Assembly: GCA_030150135.1 (NCBI GenBank)
Contig: JASLGO010000114.1
Location: 1-6,004, forward strand
DNA from: Aquirhabdus sp.
GTDB lineage: Bacteria > Pseudomonadota > Gammaproteobacteria > Pseudomonadales > Moraxellaceae
Reading direction: 5' to 3'
Length of the DNA: 6,004 bases
Notes under the pieces: generated by a model
Databases searched by the model: none
Told to the model about the DNA's origin: nothing
The model's input: only the letters and a program-made list of their open reading frames with translations
In this document: one piece after another, positions 1-5,924 of the stretch
Layout: each line of letters opens with the position of its first letter
Numbering within the stretch: the first letter of the stretch is position 1
Program-made: the position numbers and the translations under genes

Positions 1-50
1 TGTTCGCAGCTCAACCACGCATTCCAGCATTGCGTAGTGAGCGACAATAA
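1..50 (+). CDS. Possible C-terminal tail of an upstream plus-strand gene (partial)
   Basis: One plus-strand frame is open from the window edge to a TAA at 48-50 and encodes about 15 residues ending in PALRSERQ. Its codons (CAA, CCA, GCA, CGT, ATT) and its TAA stop fit the usage of the real genes in this window. A second open frame, 1-105 ending in TGA, is longer but uses less typical codons, including two Cys and AAG. Too little is present to assign a family. If real, the gene converges on the small minus-strand gene at 133-315. The call rests on codon flavour alone and is weak. Confidence 0.22.
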   Translation, partial: FAAQPRIPALRSERQ

Positions 51-132
51 GTTTTATAACGATAACTTGCTGGCTGATACAGGTGAAACACGGGCTCAAA
101 CCTGAACATCAAACTGACAGCAAAAGGCTAAC

Positions 133-315
133 TTATGCCGCAGCTTGATTACAGCAACGTTTTTTAAGTGATGCAAAGGCGTTCAGGATCATTGTTTCAG
201 TGATCTCGATTTCACGACCTTGTTCATCAACCAGATTACATACACCATATGCCTGCATGTGAGCCATACCAAGTTGGGCACTATGGTTCGCACTTGTTTG
301 AACTGACTGTTGCAT
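133..315 (-). CDS. Small conserved-looking protein of unknown function (60 aa; possibly PA1571-like)
   Basis: This encodes a 60-residue soluble protein with no signal peptide or membrane segment. The N-terminal third is Gln/Ser/Ala/Met-rich. The centre carries a well-formed motif, VDEQGREIEITETMI (about residues 29-43), followed by a short helical, basic stretch with a Cys pair (C54, C55) and an Ala-rich end. The motif resembles the short Pseudomonas/Acinetobacter proteins annotated as PA1571 family, whose function is unknown; this is from memory and unverified. The open frame extends upstream to a TTG at 327. The ATG at 315 is preferred because GGAG (322-325) sits 6 nt upstream of it, and that GGAG overlaps the TTG codon. 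The gene lies downstream of rng on the same strand, but has its own promoter-like sequence and a leader of roughly 115 nt, so it is probably a separate unit. Confidence 0.75.
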   Translation of the reverse strand: MQQSVQTSANHSAQLGMAHMQAYGVCNLVDEQGREIEITETMILNAFASLKKRCCNQAAA

Positions 316-321
316 GATGCT

Positions 322-325
322 CTCC
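322..325 (-). promoter_or_regulatory. Ribosome binding site that fixes the start of the small 60-aa protein
   Basis: On the minus strand GGAG lies 6 nt before the ATG at 313-315. It overlaps the alternative TTG start (325-327), so the longer 64-aa reading would have to start inside the Shine-Dalgarno sequence. This supports the 60-residue form. Confidence 0.7.
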
Positions 326-331
326 AAATAC

Positions 332-348
332 TTTTAGAAAAACTAAAA
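332..348 (-). repeat. AT-only-like small inverted repeat in the leader of the small protein gene
   Basis: TTTTAG (332-337) and CTAAAA (343-348) are perfect inverted copies around five A residues. In the minus-strand transcript this is a 6-bp AU-rich hairpin with a U5 loop, ending 6 nt upstream of the GGAG ribosome binding site. It is too weak to be a terminator and has no U-tract after it. It could modulate ribosome access, or it could be chance in AT-rich DNA. Confidence 0.3.
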
Positions 349-437
349 TCAGTCTTTCCGCTTGAGTTCAGTATAGGAGAGATTATTAAAAGTACACCAT
401 GTTTTCGCGTCGAACCTGTAACAGACTATAATATTTG

Positions 438-465
438 ATAATAATTCCCAACTGCACTTAGTCAA
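438..465 (-). promoter_or_regulatory. Sigma70-like promoter for the small protein gene
   Basis: Reading the minus strand, TTGACT (460-465, five of six matches to the -35 consensus) is followed by a 16-bp spacer and TATTAT (438-443, five of six matches to the -10 consensus). Transcription would start near 430, giving a leader of about 115 nt before the ATG at 315. It lies just downstream of the rng stop codon, so the small gene can be transcribed independently of the mreB-rng cluster. Confidence 0.5.
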
Positions 466-496
466 AAATATACCACAAAGTACAGTTCAACAAATA

Positions 497-1948
497 TTAA
501 ACTAAAACAATATCATACTGCTCTTGCGTATAAAGACTTTCAGCCTGAAACTTGATCACACGATCAATAAAATGCTCTAAATCCGCGACCGCAGCAGCCT
601 CTGTCGATAATAATTTATCAATTATTGCAATACTTGCAACAACTGTATAACCACTTGGTGCTTGATAAGCACGCGCATAACGCATGATTTCACGGAAAAT
701 TTCATAACAGATCGTATCAGCGCTTTTGACATAACCACGACCTTGGCACGTTGGACACATTTCACAAAGTAAGTGTTCTAAAGACTCACGCGTCCGCTTA
801 CGTGTCATTTCAACTAAACCAAGCTCTGAAACCTGAGTAATTTTGGTTTTAGCGTGATCACGCTCAAGCATTTGCTCAAGTGAAGCCAGCACATCGCTTT
901 TATGTGCTTCTTCTTGCATGTCGATAAAATCAATAATGATAATACCGCCTAAGTTCCGCAAGCGAAGCTGACGCGCAATCACATGCGTCGCCTCTAGATT
1001 GGTCTTGAATACAATATCTTCGAGGTTACGACCATTAACGAATGAGCCAGTATTCACATCGATCGTGGTCATGGCTTCGGTCTGATCAATCATCAGATAA
1101 CCACCTGACTTTAAATCAACCCTCGCTTGCAGTGCGCGTTGTAAATCTTCTTCAACATTGTGCAAATCAAATAGAGGTCTTTCACCCGGATAATGACTAA
1201 TTCGATCGGCCACTACAGGAACAAACTCTGTCGCAAACTCAGTGATCTTACTAAACGATTCACGCGAATCAACATAGATCTTTGCAGTTTCTTCATTCGC
1301 TAAATCACGAATAATACGTTCAGGAAGTGGTAATTCTGAATAAATCAACGCGGTTGTCGCAGTTGTACGACGCTCTTGCACATGTTTCCACAACTGAGCC
1401 AGATAACGCATATCTCGCTCGATATCCGCTTCACTCACCCCTTCCGCGGCTGTTCTAACGATAATGCCACCCGGCAAATCAGATTTAAGCTGAATCGCCT
1501 CAATCATATTCTTTAAGCGATCGCGCTCTTCGCTTTGCTCAATACGCTGACTGACACCAATATGTTGACCATAAGGCATCAAGACCAAATAACGCGATGG
1601 AATTGATAAATCGGTCGTTAAGCGAGCTCCTTTGCTACCTAACATATCCTTCATGACTTGCACAGTGATTTGCTGACCCGCATGAAGTAGATCAAAGATA
1701 TTAGGCACGGGTTGATTGCGCGGCCACACCATATCATTGACATGAAGGAATGCTGTACGACTCAATCCAATTTCAACAAATGCTGCCTGCATCCCTGGAA
1801 GTACGCGTACAACCTTGCCGTTATAAATATTTCCGACCAAATCACGACGCGTTGTTCGCTCAACAAACAACTCTTGTGCACTACCGTTTTCGACTAATGC
1901 AACACGACATTCCATAGGCGTGACATTAATCAGAATTTCTTGAGTCAT
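497..1948 (-). CDS. rng: Ribonuclease G (RNase E/G family endoribonuclease)
   Basis: RNase G cuts single-stranded AU-rich RNA with a preference for 5'-monophosphate ends. It matures the 5' end of 16S rRNA and contributes to mRNA turnover in the cytoplasm. The 483-aa product spans the full length of E. coli RNase G (489 aa), so it is not an RNase E with a degradosome scaffold. An S1-like RNA-binding domain spans about residues 35-115 (GNIYNGKVVRVLPGMQAAFV...). The 5'-sensor/RNase H-like part includes GVSQRIE (131-137) and IIVRTAAEG (162-170). The DNase I-like catalytic core carries the two expected metal-binding aspartates, D297 in TTIDVNTG and D340 in IIIIDFIDM. The Zn-link motif CPTCQGRG (C398, C401) supports dimer/tetramer assembly. 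The ATG at 1948 aligns with the E. coli N terminus (MTxE). A GTG immediately before it (1951) is closer to the weak AGG ribosome binding site, so a one-residue-longer form is possible. It is the last gene of the mreBCD-maf-rng cluster, 93 nt after maf. Confidence 0.97.
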   Translation of the reverse strand: MTQEILINVTPMECRVALVENGSAQELFVERTTRRDLVGNIYNGKVVRVLPGMQAAFVEIGLSRTAFLHVNDMVWPRNQPVPNIFDLLHAGQQITVQVMKDMLGSKGARLTTDLSIPSRYLVLMPYGQHIGVSQRIEQSEERDRLKNMIEAIQLKSDLPGGIIVRTAAEGVSEADIERDMRYLAQLWKHVQERRTTATTALIYSELPLPERIIRDLANEETAKIYVDSRESFSKITEFATEFVPVVADRISHYPGERPLFDLHNVEEDLQRALQARVDLKSGGYLMIDQTEAMTTIDVNTGSFVNGRNLEDIVFKTNLEATHVIARQLRLRNLGGIIIIDFIDMQEEAHKSDVLASLEQMLERDHAKTKITQVSELGLVEMTRKRTRESLEHLLCEMCPTCQGRGYVKSADTICYEIFREIMRYARAYQAPSGYTVVASIAIIDKLLSTEAAAVADLEHFIDRVIKFQAESLYTQEQYDIVLV

Positions 1949-1988
1949 CACGTTTCATACCTAATGCTGACAATACAATTTTTTAATC

Positions 1989-2018
1989 TGCGAATACCCT
2001 ATCATGTCGGCATTCGCA
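1989..2018 (-). repeat. Intercistronic stem-loop between maf and rng
   Basis: TGCGAAT (1989-1995) and ATTCGCA (2012-2018) are perfect inverted copies. In the minus-strand RNA the stem extends inward by a G-U and two C-G pairs to about 10 bp, closing a loop of about 10 nt. The sequence after it in the transcript is GATTAAAAAATTG, which lacks a U-tract, so it is not a standard intrinsic terminator. It sits about 40 nt upstream of the rng start. Roles in processing, stability or control of rng expression are possible but not shown. Confidence 0.5.
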
Positions 2019-2041
2019 ATCATAATCAAATAGATAGTTTT

Positions 2042-2677
2042 TTATTTTTGTATGGTGACCGCAGTGATTAACGCCACTGTTTCAACCAATGGTAATCCAA
2101 CCACATTGCTATAACTACCTTGAATCCGAGGCACAAATAAAGCCCCTAAACCTTGAATCGCATAACCACCAGCCTTTCCAATTGGCTCACCACTATCCCA
2201 ATAATTTTGCATTTGCTCATGGGTTAATGACAAAAACTCAACGTCGGTTTGAACAATCACTGTCTGCACTTGACCTAAATATGCAACCGCAACTCCCGTC
2301 ATCACTTGGTGAGTTCGGCCTGAGAGCAAATCCCACATCGTAAAAGCATCATCACGATTTGCAGGTTTTCCTAAAATATGCCCATCGATTGTCACTGTGG
2401 TATCTGCCGCAACAATGACCGTCTGTTGAGGAAAATGAGAAACTGCAGCTAAAGCCTTTTCTCGCGCTAGACGAACCACATAATCTAAAGGAGTTTCACC
2501 TTCAACAATAGACTCATCAATATCAATGGCAGCAGTGGCAAATTGCACACCGATTTGCTCAAGCAACTCTTGACGACGTGGTGAAGTCGACGCCAAAACA
2601 ATATTTAAATGTGAAAATTGGAATGCTTGCTTCTTATTAGCTGAATGCTGGTTTACCACAACAAAATCGTTTTGCAT
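2042..2677 (-). CDS. maf: Maf/YhdE-type dTTP/UTP pyrophosphatase
   Basis: Maf proteins hydrolyse non-canonical or excess nucleoside triphosphates to the monophosphate plus PPi. The YhdE subgroup prefers dTTP, UTP and modified pyrimidines. The 211-aa product shows the family signature in order: ASTSPRRQELL (29-39), VRLAREKA (68-75), the catalytic aspartate in AADTTV (D92), GKP with lysine 104, and a C-terminal block EPIGKAGGYAIQGLG (164-178) followed by GSYSNVVGLPLVET. The last two closely match E. coli YhdE and separate it from the YceF subgroup. The N terminus is unusual: about 22 residues precede the β-strand that normally opens the protein, and the stretch has no suitable later start apart from a GTG at residue 7. 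The ATG (2675-2677) overlaps the mreD TGA by one base, with GGAG at 2687-2690 inside mreD, so translation is probably coupled. A TTG one codon upstream (2680) would add a single residue. Confidence 0.95.
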   Translation of the reverse strand: MQNDFVVVNQHSANKKQAFQFSHLNIVLASTSPRRQELLEQIGVQFATAAIDIDESIVEGETPLDYVVRLAREKALAAVSHFPQQTVIVAADTTVTIDGHILGKPANRDDAFTMWDLLSGRTHQVMTGVAVAYLGQVQTVIVQTDVEFLSLTHEQMQNYWDSGEPIGKAGGYAIQGLGALFVPRIQGSYSNVVGLPLVETVALITAVTIQK

Positions 2678-3189
2678 CAACTACTTCTCCAACGCCTAAG
2701 AAAGAAGCAGATCATCGGCCAAGCCAATATGCTTGGAATCAATGGACTCCAAAACCAAAGCGGCACAATATTTCCAGTCATTCGCTGATATAAGAAAAAT
2801 AAAATTAAATCTAATAAAATAACAATCGAAGCAATAATCCAATGACTTAAAAAAGTCAAAATACGTCGATTTCGAGTTAGAAATCTTGCTAAAAAGGTCA
2901 GCAATACAAAAACAAATGCATGAGTTCCTAAATGACTGTCCAGCAATAGATCCGTCACAATGCCCATGAAGAACGCAAACCAAACACCACACCATTTTGG
3001 CTGATGCATCACCCAAAATAGCGTGATCAATAGCATGAATTCAGGACGCCAAATATTCCATGATGGCGAAATTGGATAAGCGATTAAAACAGATGCAACA
3101 ATAATACTGATCGGAATCGGCAGCATTGGATCAGGTTTGATCAGTGCCCGAGAATCAGAAATTGAAGAGGAAGCATTACTGCGCGGCAT
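2677..3189 (-). CDS. mreD: Rod shape-determining protein MreD (inner membrane)
   Basis: MreD is a small polytopic membrane protein that works with MreC, RodZ and the RodA/PBP2 synthase to direct lateral cell-wall growth. The 170-aa product (E. coli about 162) has a short polar N terminus (1-22, Ser-rich), then hydrophobic segments at about 24-41, 50-62, 66-83, 89-104, 112-134 and 143-164, and a basic tail RRWRSS. The family-typical motif GIVTDLLLDSHLGTHAF lies at 76-92. The open frame continues to an ATG at 3204, but that codon has no Shine-Dalgarno sequence. The ATG at 3189 has AAGGA (3196-3200) 6 nt upstream and is preferred. It overlaps the 3' end of mreC by 14 bp and abuts maf with a one-base TGATG overlap, so mreC-mreD-maf are very likely cotranslated from one message. 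Sequence conservation in MreD is low, so the operon position adds weight to the call. Confidence 0.95.
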   Translation of the reverse strand: MPRSNASSSISDSRALIKPDPMLPIPISIIVASVLIAYPISPSWNIWRPEFMLLITLFWVMHQPKWCGVWFAFFMGIVTDLLLDSHLGTHAFVFVLLTFLARFLTRNRRILTFLSHWIIASIVILLDLILFFLYQRMTGNIVPLWFWSPLIPSILAWPMICFFLRRWRSS

Positions 3190-4099
3190 ATTGCGTCCTT
3201 GCATCTGAAGATTGAGAGGTTACAGACTTTTTGCTATCGGCATCGCTATTCGGCTGCTCTTTTGCAAGTGGTGCAGAAAACAACAAAATTACATGATGCC
3301 CACCTTCAAGCTGAGAAAGCGGCTTAATGGCGATATCCGCAAATTCACTATTGCCATGATGTTGAATTGCAGAAATGACGCCGACTGGATAACCTGCAGG
3401 AAAACGCTCTCCCAAACCTGATGTAAAGATACGATCACCAACCTTCACATCCGCTGTATTTGGCACGTATTCCAAACTCAATCGTCCACTATCCCCTGTA
3501 CCCGCAGCAATACCTCGCATTCCTGTTCGTTCGATACGAACCGAGACTGCGTTTTCTTTATCAGAAATAAGAAGAATTCTTGCACTATGTGTAGAAACGT
3601 CCAAAACCTGCCCAACGACGCCTTTATCATCGAGCACCATCTGCCCAACAAACACACCATCGGTCAAACCACGATTAATGACCAAAATAAAACGTAGTGG
3701 ATCAGGATCAGTCCCAATGATTTCACTAATCATCATACGACCATCAATAATCAATGGTGTATTGAGTAGTCCACGTAAACGTGTGTTCTCCGCAGAGAGT
3801 TCTGCTAGTTTTTGAAGGCGGACATTATTTTGCAGACGTTCGGCTTTAAGTGCGGAGTTCTCACGACGCAGCATTTCCTCGGATTGAGCTTGTTCACTCA
3901 ACCAATCGCCAGATAAAACTGGATAGCTGGCAAAAACATACAATGGATCAAATGCTGCACGCGTTGCACGTCGCGCAGGATCAAACCAATCAGGATGCTG
4001 CCAATCCGCAACGATCAGAACAAGCGACGTAATGAGCGCCAGCACAACGGGGCGAAAAGACTGAATATCGCGGGCAAAAATATTCTGTTCCAACGACAA
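3176..4099 (-). CDS. mreC: Rod shape-determining protein MreC (TTG start)
   Basis: MreC is a bitopic inner-membrane protein whose periplasmic part forms dimers/filaments and activates PBP2-RodA during lateral peptidoglycan synthesis. The 307-aa product has a short cytoplasmic N terminus (NIFAR, comparable to PIFSR in E. coli MreC) and one transmembrane helix at about 17-32. A periplasmic coiled coil runs from about 66 to 113 with regular Leu/Glu/Arg heptads. A two-lobed β-barrel domain (about 120-275) includes the signature GLGERFPAGYPVG at 228-240. A polar Ser/Asp/Gln tail of about 30 residues follows, shorter than the Pro/Ala-rich tail of E. coli. No ATG start is possible, because an in-frame TGA lies 9 nt upstream of the first TTG (4099). 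GAGG (4104-4107) precedes it by 4 nt; a second TTG at 4093 would shorten it by two residues. The gene follows mreB after a 73-nt gap with a stem-loop and overlaps mreD. Confidence 0.95.
   Translation of the reverse strand: MSLEQNIFARDIQSFRPVVLALITSLVLIVADWQHPDWFDPARRATRAAFDPLYVFASYPVLSGDWLSEQAQSEEMLRRENSALKAERLQNNVRLQKLAELSAENTRLRGLLNTPLIIDGRMMISEIIGTDPDPLRFILVINRGLTDGVFVGQMVLDDKGVVGQVLDVSTHSARILLISDKENAVSVRIERTGMRGIAAGTGDSGRLSLEYVPNTADVKVGDRIFTSGLGERFPAGYPVGVISAIQHHGNSEFADIAIKPLSQLEGGHHVILLFSAPLAKEQPNSDADSKKSVTSQSSDARTQYAAQ
3196..3200 (-). promoter_or_regulatory. Ribosome binding site that decides the mreD start
   Basis: AAGGA on the minus strand lies 6 nt before the ATG at 3187-3189. It falls inside the longer open frame that begins at the ATG at 3204, which itself has no recognisable ribosome binding site. 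This favours the 170-aa MreD over a 175-aa form. The site is inside the mreC coding sequence. Confidence 0.65.
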
Positions 4100-4121
4100 T
4101 CCGCCTCATGATTTATTAGAA

Positions 4122-4146
4122 GCTGATTCGCATGATACGAATCAGC
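4122..4146 (-). repeat. Perfect 9-bp stem-loop between mreB and mreC
   Basis: GCTGATTCG (4122-4130) and CGAATCAGC (4138-4146) are perfect inverted copies around a 7-nt loop, placed midway in the 73-nt gap between the mreB stop and the mreC ribosome binding site. In the minus-strand RNA the stem is followed by TTCTAATAAATC, with no U-tract, so readthrough into mreC is expected. Such an element could protect the mreB 3' end or partially attenuate transcription, which would help keep MreB more abundant than MreC and MreD. That role is inference. Confidence 0.6.
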
Positions 4147-4172
4147 AGAACAAAAATTAATCGACCAATCAA

Positions 4173-5219
4173 TTAACCAACAAACAACATGTCGTAGTTC
4201 GGATTATCAAAATGCTCAAGCACTTTACCGCCACCACGTGTCACGCAAGTCAGTGGATCTTCAGCCACAACAACTGGCAAACCTGTTTCGCGAGATAATA
4301 ATTTATCCAAGTTACGCAATAACGCACCGCCACCAGTCAGTACAATTCCACGTTCTGAAATATCCGCAGAAAGCTCTGGAGGAGTTTGTTCCAATGCGGT
4401 TTTAACAGCACTGACAATCGCTGCCAATGGGTCAGCCAATGCAGTGAGCACTTCGTTTGATTTCACCACAAAAGAACGTGGCACACCTTCTGCCAAGTGA
4501 CGACCACGAACTTCGATTTCGCGAATCTCGCCATCAGTATCTGGGAATGCCATACCAATGTTTTGTTTAATCCGCTCTGCGGTCGTTTCACCAATAATGC
4601 AACCATGTTCTTTGCGAACAAAGTTCACAATGCACTCATCGAACAAGTCACCGCCAACGCGTAAGGAATCTGAATACACCGCGCCAGACAATGAAATAAT
4701 GGCAATTTCTGTCGTACCACCACCAATATCAACCACCATTGACCCAAGCGCTTGTTCTACAGGCATACCTGCACCAATTGCAGCAGCCATCGGCTCTTCA
4801 ATCAAACGAACATCGCGGGCACCTGCTTGCAATACCGCTTCACGAATCGCACGGCGTTCAACTAAGGTTGATTTACAGGGTACACAAACCACAATACGTG
4901 GTGTTGGCGGAATTAAACGGCGCTCATGCACTTTATGAATAAAGAACTGCAACATCGTTTCTGTGACTTCAAAGTCTGCAATCACACCATCTTTTAACGG
5001 ACGAATTGCCGAAATGTTTGCAGGCGTACGACCCAACATTTGCTTAGCATCCAAACCAACTGCCGCAACGGTTTTATGATGTCCAGCATGGCGAATAGCG
5101 ACCACAGTAGGTTCGTTCAGCACGATACCTTTACCTGGTGCATAGATCAGGGTATTTGCAGTGCCAAGGTCAATGGCTAAATCAGTCGAAAACAAACCAA
5201 ATAGACGCTTAAGAATCAC
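4173..5219 (-). CDS. mreB: Rod shape-determining protein MreB (bacterial actin; GTG start)
   Basis: MreB is an ATP-binding actin homologue that forms antiparallel membrane-attached filaments and orients the elongasome. The 348-aa product matches the usual length (E. coli 347). It has a hydrophobic/basic N-terminal MILKRLFGLF that fits the amphipathic membrane-binding helix. The actin-fold motifs follow in order: phosphate-1 LAIDLGTANT (14-23), connect/catalytic region RLIEEPMAAAIGAG (138-151, with the glutamate pair 141-142), phosphate-2 VVDIGGGTTE (162-171), adenosine-binding LTGGGALLRN (294-303), and the conserved C terminus DPLTCVTRGGG...MLFVG. The frame is open up to a TTG at 5246, but those nine extra residues (PLFFLEYP type) do not belong to the family. 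The GTG at 5219 gives the standard N terminus and has TGGA (5227-5230) 7 nt upstream. It is the first gene of the cluster and divergent from gatC. No convincing promoter could be singled out in the 330-bp upstream region. Confidence 0.98.
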   Translation of the reverse strand: MILKRLFGLFSTDLAIDLGTANTLIYAPGKGIVLNEPTVVAIRHAGHHKTVAAVGLDAKQMLGRTPANISAIRPLKDGVIADFEVTETMLQFFIHKVHERRLIPPTPRIVVCVPCKSTLVERRAIREAVLQAGARDVRLIEEPMAAAIGAGMPVEQALGSMVVDIGGGTTEIAIISLSGAVYSDSLRVGGDLFDECIVNFVRKEHGCIIGETTAERIKQNIGMAFPDTDGEIREIEVRGRHLAEGVPRSFVVKSNEVLTALADPLAAIVSAVKTALEQTPPELSADISERGIVLTGGGALLRNLDKLLSRETGLPVVVAEDPLTCVTRGGGKVLEHFDNPNYDMLFVG

Positions 5220-5311
5220 AGGATATTCCAAAAAAAATAGAGGCAAATAAGCAAGGTCGCAACTTTAACCAAAACGACGAGTTTGAACAAGTCATGGTAT
5301 GTGAACGCGTC

Positions 5312-5342
5312 TAACAATATGCTCTTTTTTAGCATATTGTTA
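5312..5342. repeat. Perfect 12-bp inverted repeat upstream of mreB and gatC
   Basis: TAACAATATGCT (5312-5323) and AGCATATTGTTA (5331-5342) are exact inverted copies separated by CTTTTTT. It could act as a stem-loop in either transcript or as a palindromic protein-binding site. On the plus strand the stem is followed after five bases (CGATC) by six T residues, giving a loose resemblance to a rho-independent terminator, but no plus-strand gene ends here. On the minus strand it would lie in the mreB leader, about 90 nt before the GTG, if transcription starts upstream of it. Confidence 0.7.
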
Positions 5343-5540
5343 CGATCTTTTTTGATGATTTGTTGAAAAGACTTAAATCCTTACACCAGCAAGCTCTTAT
5401 CATCTATTTCACCAAAAAAATACTTAAACTTGCCCAAACCACCTGCTATTTCAAGCATAATAACGCCCATTTCGTGTTTAGATCGTTTTACGAAAAATGA
5501 ACTAACATCCGCTCAAGACACTTTTATTTGTTTGTTTAAC

Positions 5541-5544
5541 GAGG
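5541..5544 (+). promoter_or_regulatory. Ribosome binding site that decides the gatC start
   Basis: GAGG lies 5 nt before the ATG at 5550. The frame stays open upstream to a TTG at 5430, but that extension has no ribosome binding site and encodes residues unlike GatC, so the ATG is the start. Confidence 0.8.
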
Positions 5545-5549
5545 ATCGT

Positions 5550-5867
5550 ATGACCGATTCAAGCAGCGCACCAGCTCAAGATAAATTAGGCGCAACCGAC
5601 ATTAACAAAATCGCAAAACTCGCCCATTTGCAAATCACTGATGACGAATGTCAGCGTTATGCCGCGAGTCTAAATAATATTTTATCGATGATGGATCATC
5701 TGAAAACTGTCGATACGACTGGCGTTGAACCACTCAAAAGCCCTTTTGATATTGCACAGCCGCTCCGTGATGACGTCCCGACTGAACCAAATCGCCGCGA
5801 TGCCTATCAAGCTGTTGCCCCTGCAACGCAAGATGGTTTGTACTTAGTACCCAAAGTGATTGAATAA
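5550..5867 (+). CDS. gatC: Asp-tRNA(Asn)/Glu-tRNA(Gln) amidotransferase subunit C
   Basis: GatC is the small subunit of the heterotrimeric GatCAB enzyme, which converts misacylated Glu-tRNA(Gln) and/or Asp-tRNA(Asn) to Gln-tRNA or Asn-tRNA using glutamine-derived ammonia and ATP. GatC wraps around GatA and helps tie it to GatB. The 105-aa product is of normal family length. After a polar N terminus it shows the helical block INKIAKLAHLQITDDE (18-33), the long helix YAASLNNILSMMDHLKTVDT, the signature TTGVEPLKSP (56-65), PLRDDVP (70-76), and the conserved end GLYLVPKVIE (96-105). It opens the plus-strand operon, with gatA starting 57 nt downstream. Which tRNA substrate is physiological depends on whether the genome has GlnRS and AsnRS, which cannot be seen here. 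Confidence 0.96.
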   Translation: MTDSSSAPAQDKLGATDINKIAKLAHLQITDDECQRYAASLNNILSMMDHLKTVDTTGVEPLKSPFDIAQPLRDDVPTEPNRRDAYQAVAPATQDGLYLVPKVIE

Positions 5868-5924
5868 AATCGAAACATACACATTTACTTCTTGAAATTA
5901 TTTAATAAATACGACGAATTAGTT

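Larger units (their letters stand above)
5220..5549. other. Divergent mreB/gatC intergenic region
   Basis: This 330-bp AT-rich region must carry the promoters of both the mreB cluster (minus) and the gatCAB operon (plus). Neither promoter is clear. On the minus strand TTGTTC-17-TAAAGT (5260-5288) is a poor candidate for mreB. On the plus strand CATAAT (5456-5461, five of six -10 matches) lacks a well-spaced -35 element. The outstanding element is the 31-bp inverted repeat at 5312-5342. A short ATC-T6-GAT symmetry lies just beyond it (5345-5356). A weaker 6-bp repeat TTTCGT/ACGAAA (5470-5475 and 5490-5495) falls in the probable gatC leader. No small coding frame with a ribosome binding site was found here. 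Confidence 0.6.

Noticed and set aside
67..123. Nested inverted repeats TTGCTG/CAGCAA with CAGGT/ACCTG as a terminator for the small gene
   Set aside because: The stems are short, widely spaced and not followed by a T-tract on either strand. Alone they do not support a terminator or an RNA gene.
466..496. Weak hairpin TGTAC/GTATA followed by T5 after the rng stop, as a terminator
   Set aside because: The stem is only 5 bp with a G-U pair, and the T-tract overlaps the -35 region of the next promoter. It is too weak to call.
1712..2343. Plus-strand open frames opposite rng (1712-1897) and maf (2089-2343)
   Set aside because: They are antisense to clear genes with intact catalytic motifs, have no start signals and resemble nothing known.
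2696..3016. A 106-codon minus-strand frame inside mreD
   Set aside because: It is an alternate-frame shadow of mreD. MreD's hydrophobic segments, family motif and coupled starts are in the other frame.
4000..4109. ATG at 4109 in front of mreC, possibly signalling a frameshifted true start
   Set aside because: The ATG is out of frame with MreC and its frame reaches a stop after roughly 40 codons. The TTG frame gives the expected NIFAR plus transmembrane start, so no frameshift is needed.
4558..4942. Two long plus-strand open frames antisense to mreB
   Set aside because: They lie opposite highly conserved mreB codons, have no ribosome binding site and encode protein of no recognisable family. 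They are by-products of the mreB reading frame.
5868..5924. Promoter or terminator between gatC and gatA (TTGAAA near TAATAA)
   Set aside because: The spacing between the elements is far too short for a promoter and no stable hairpin is present. The genes are most simply one operon.
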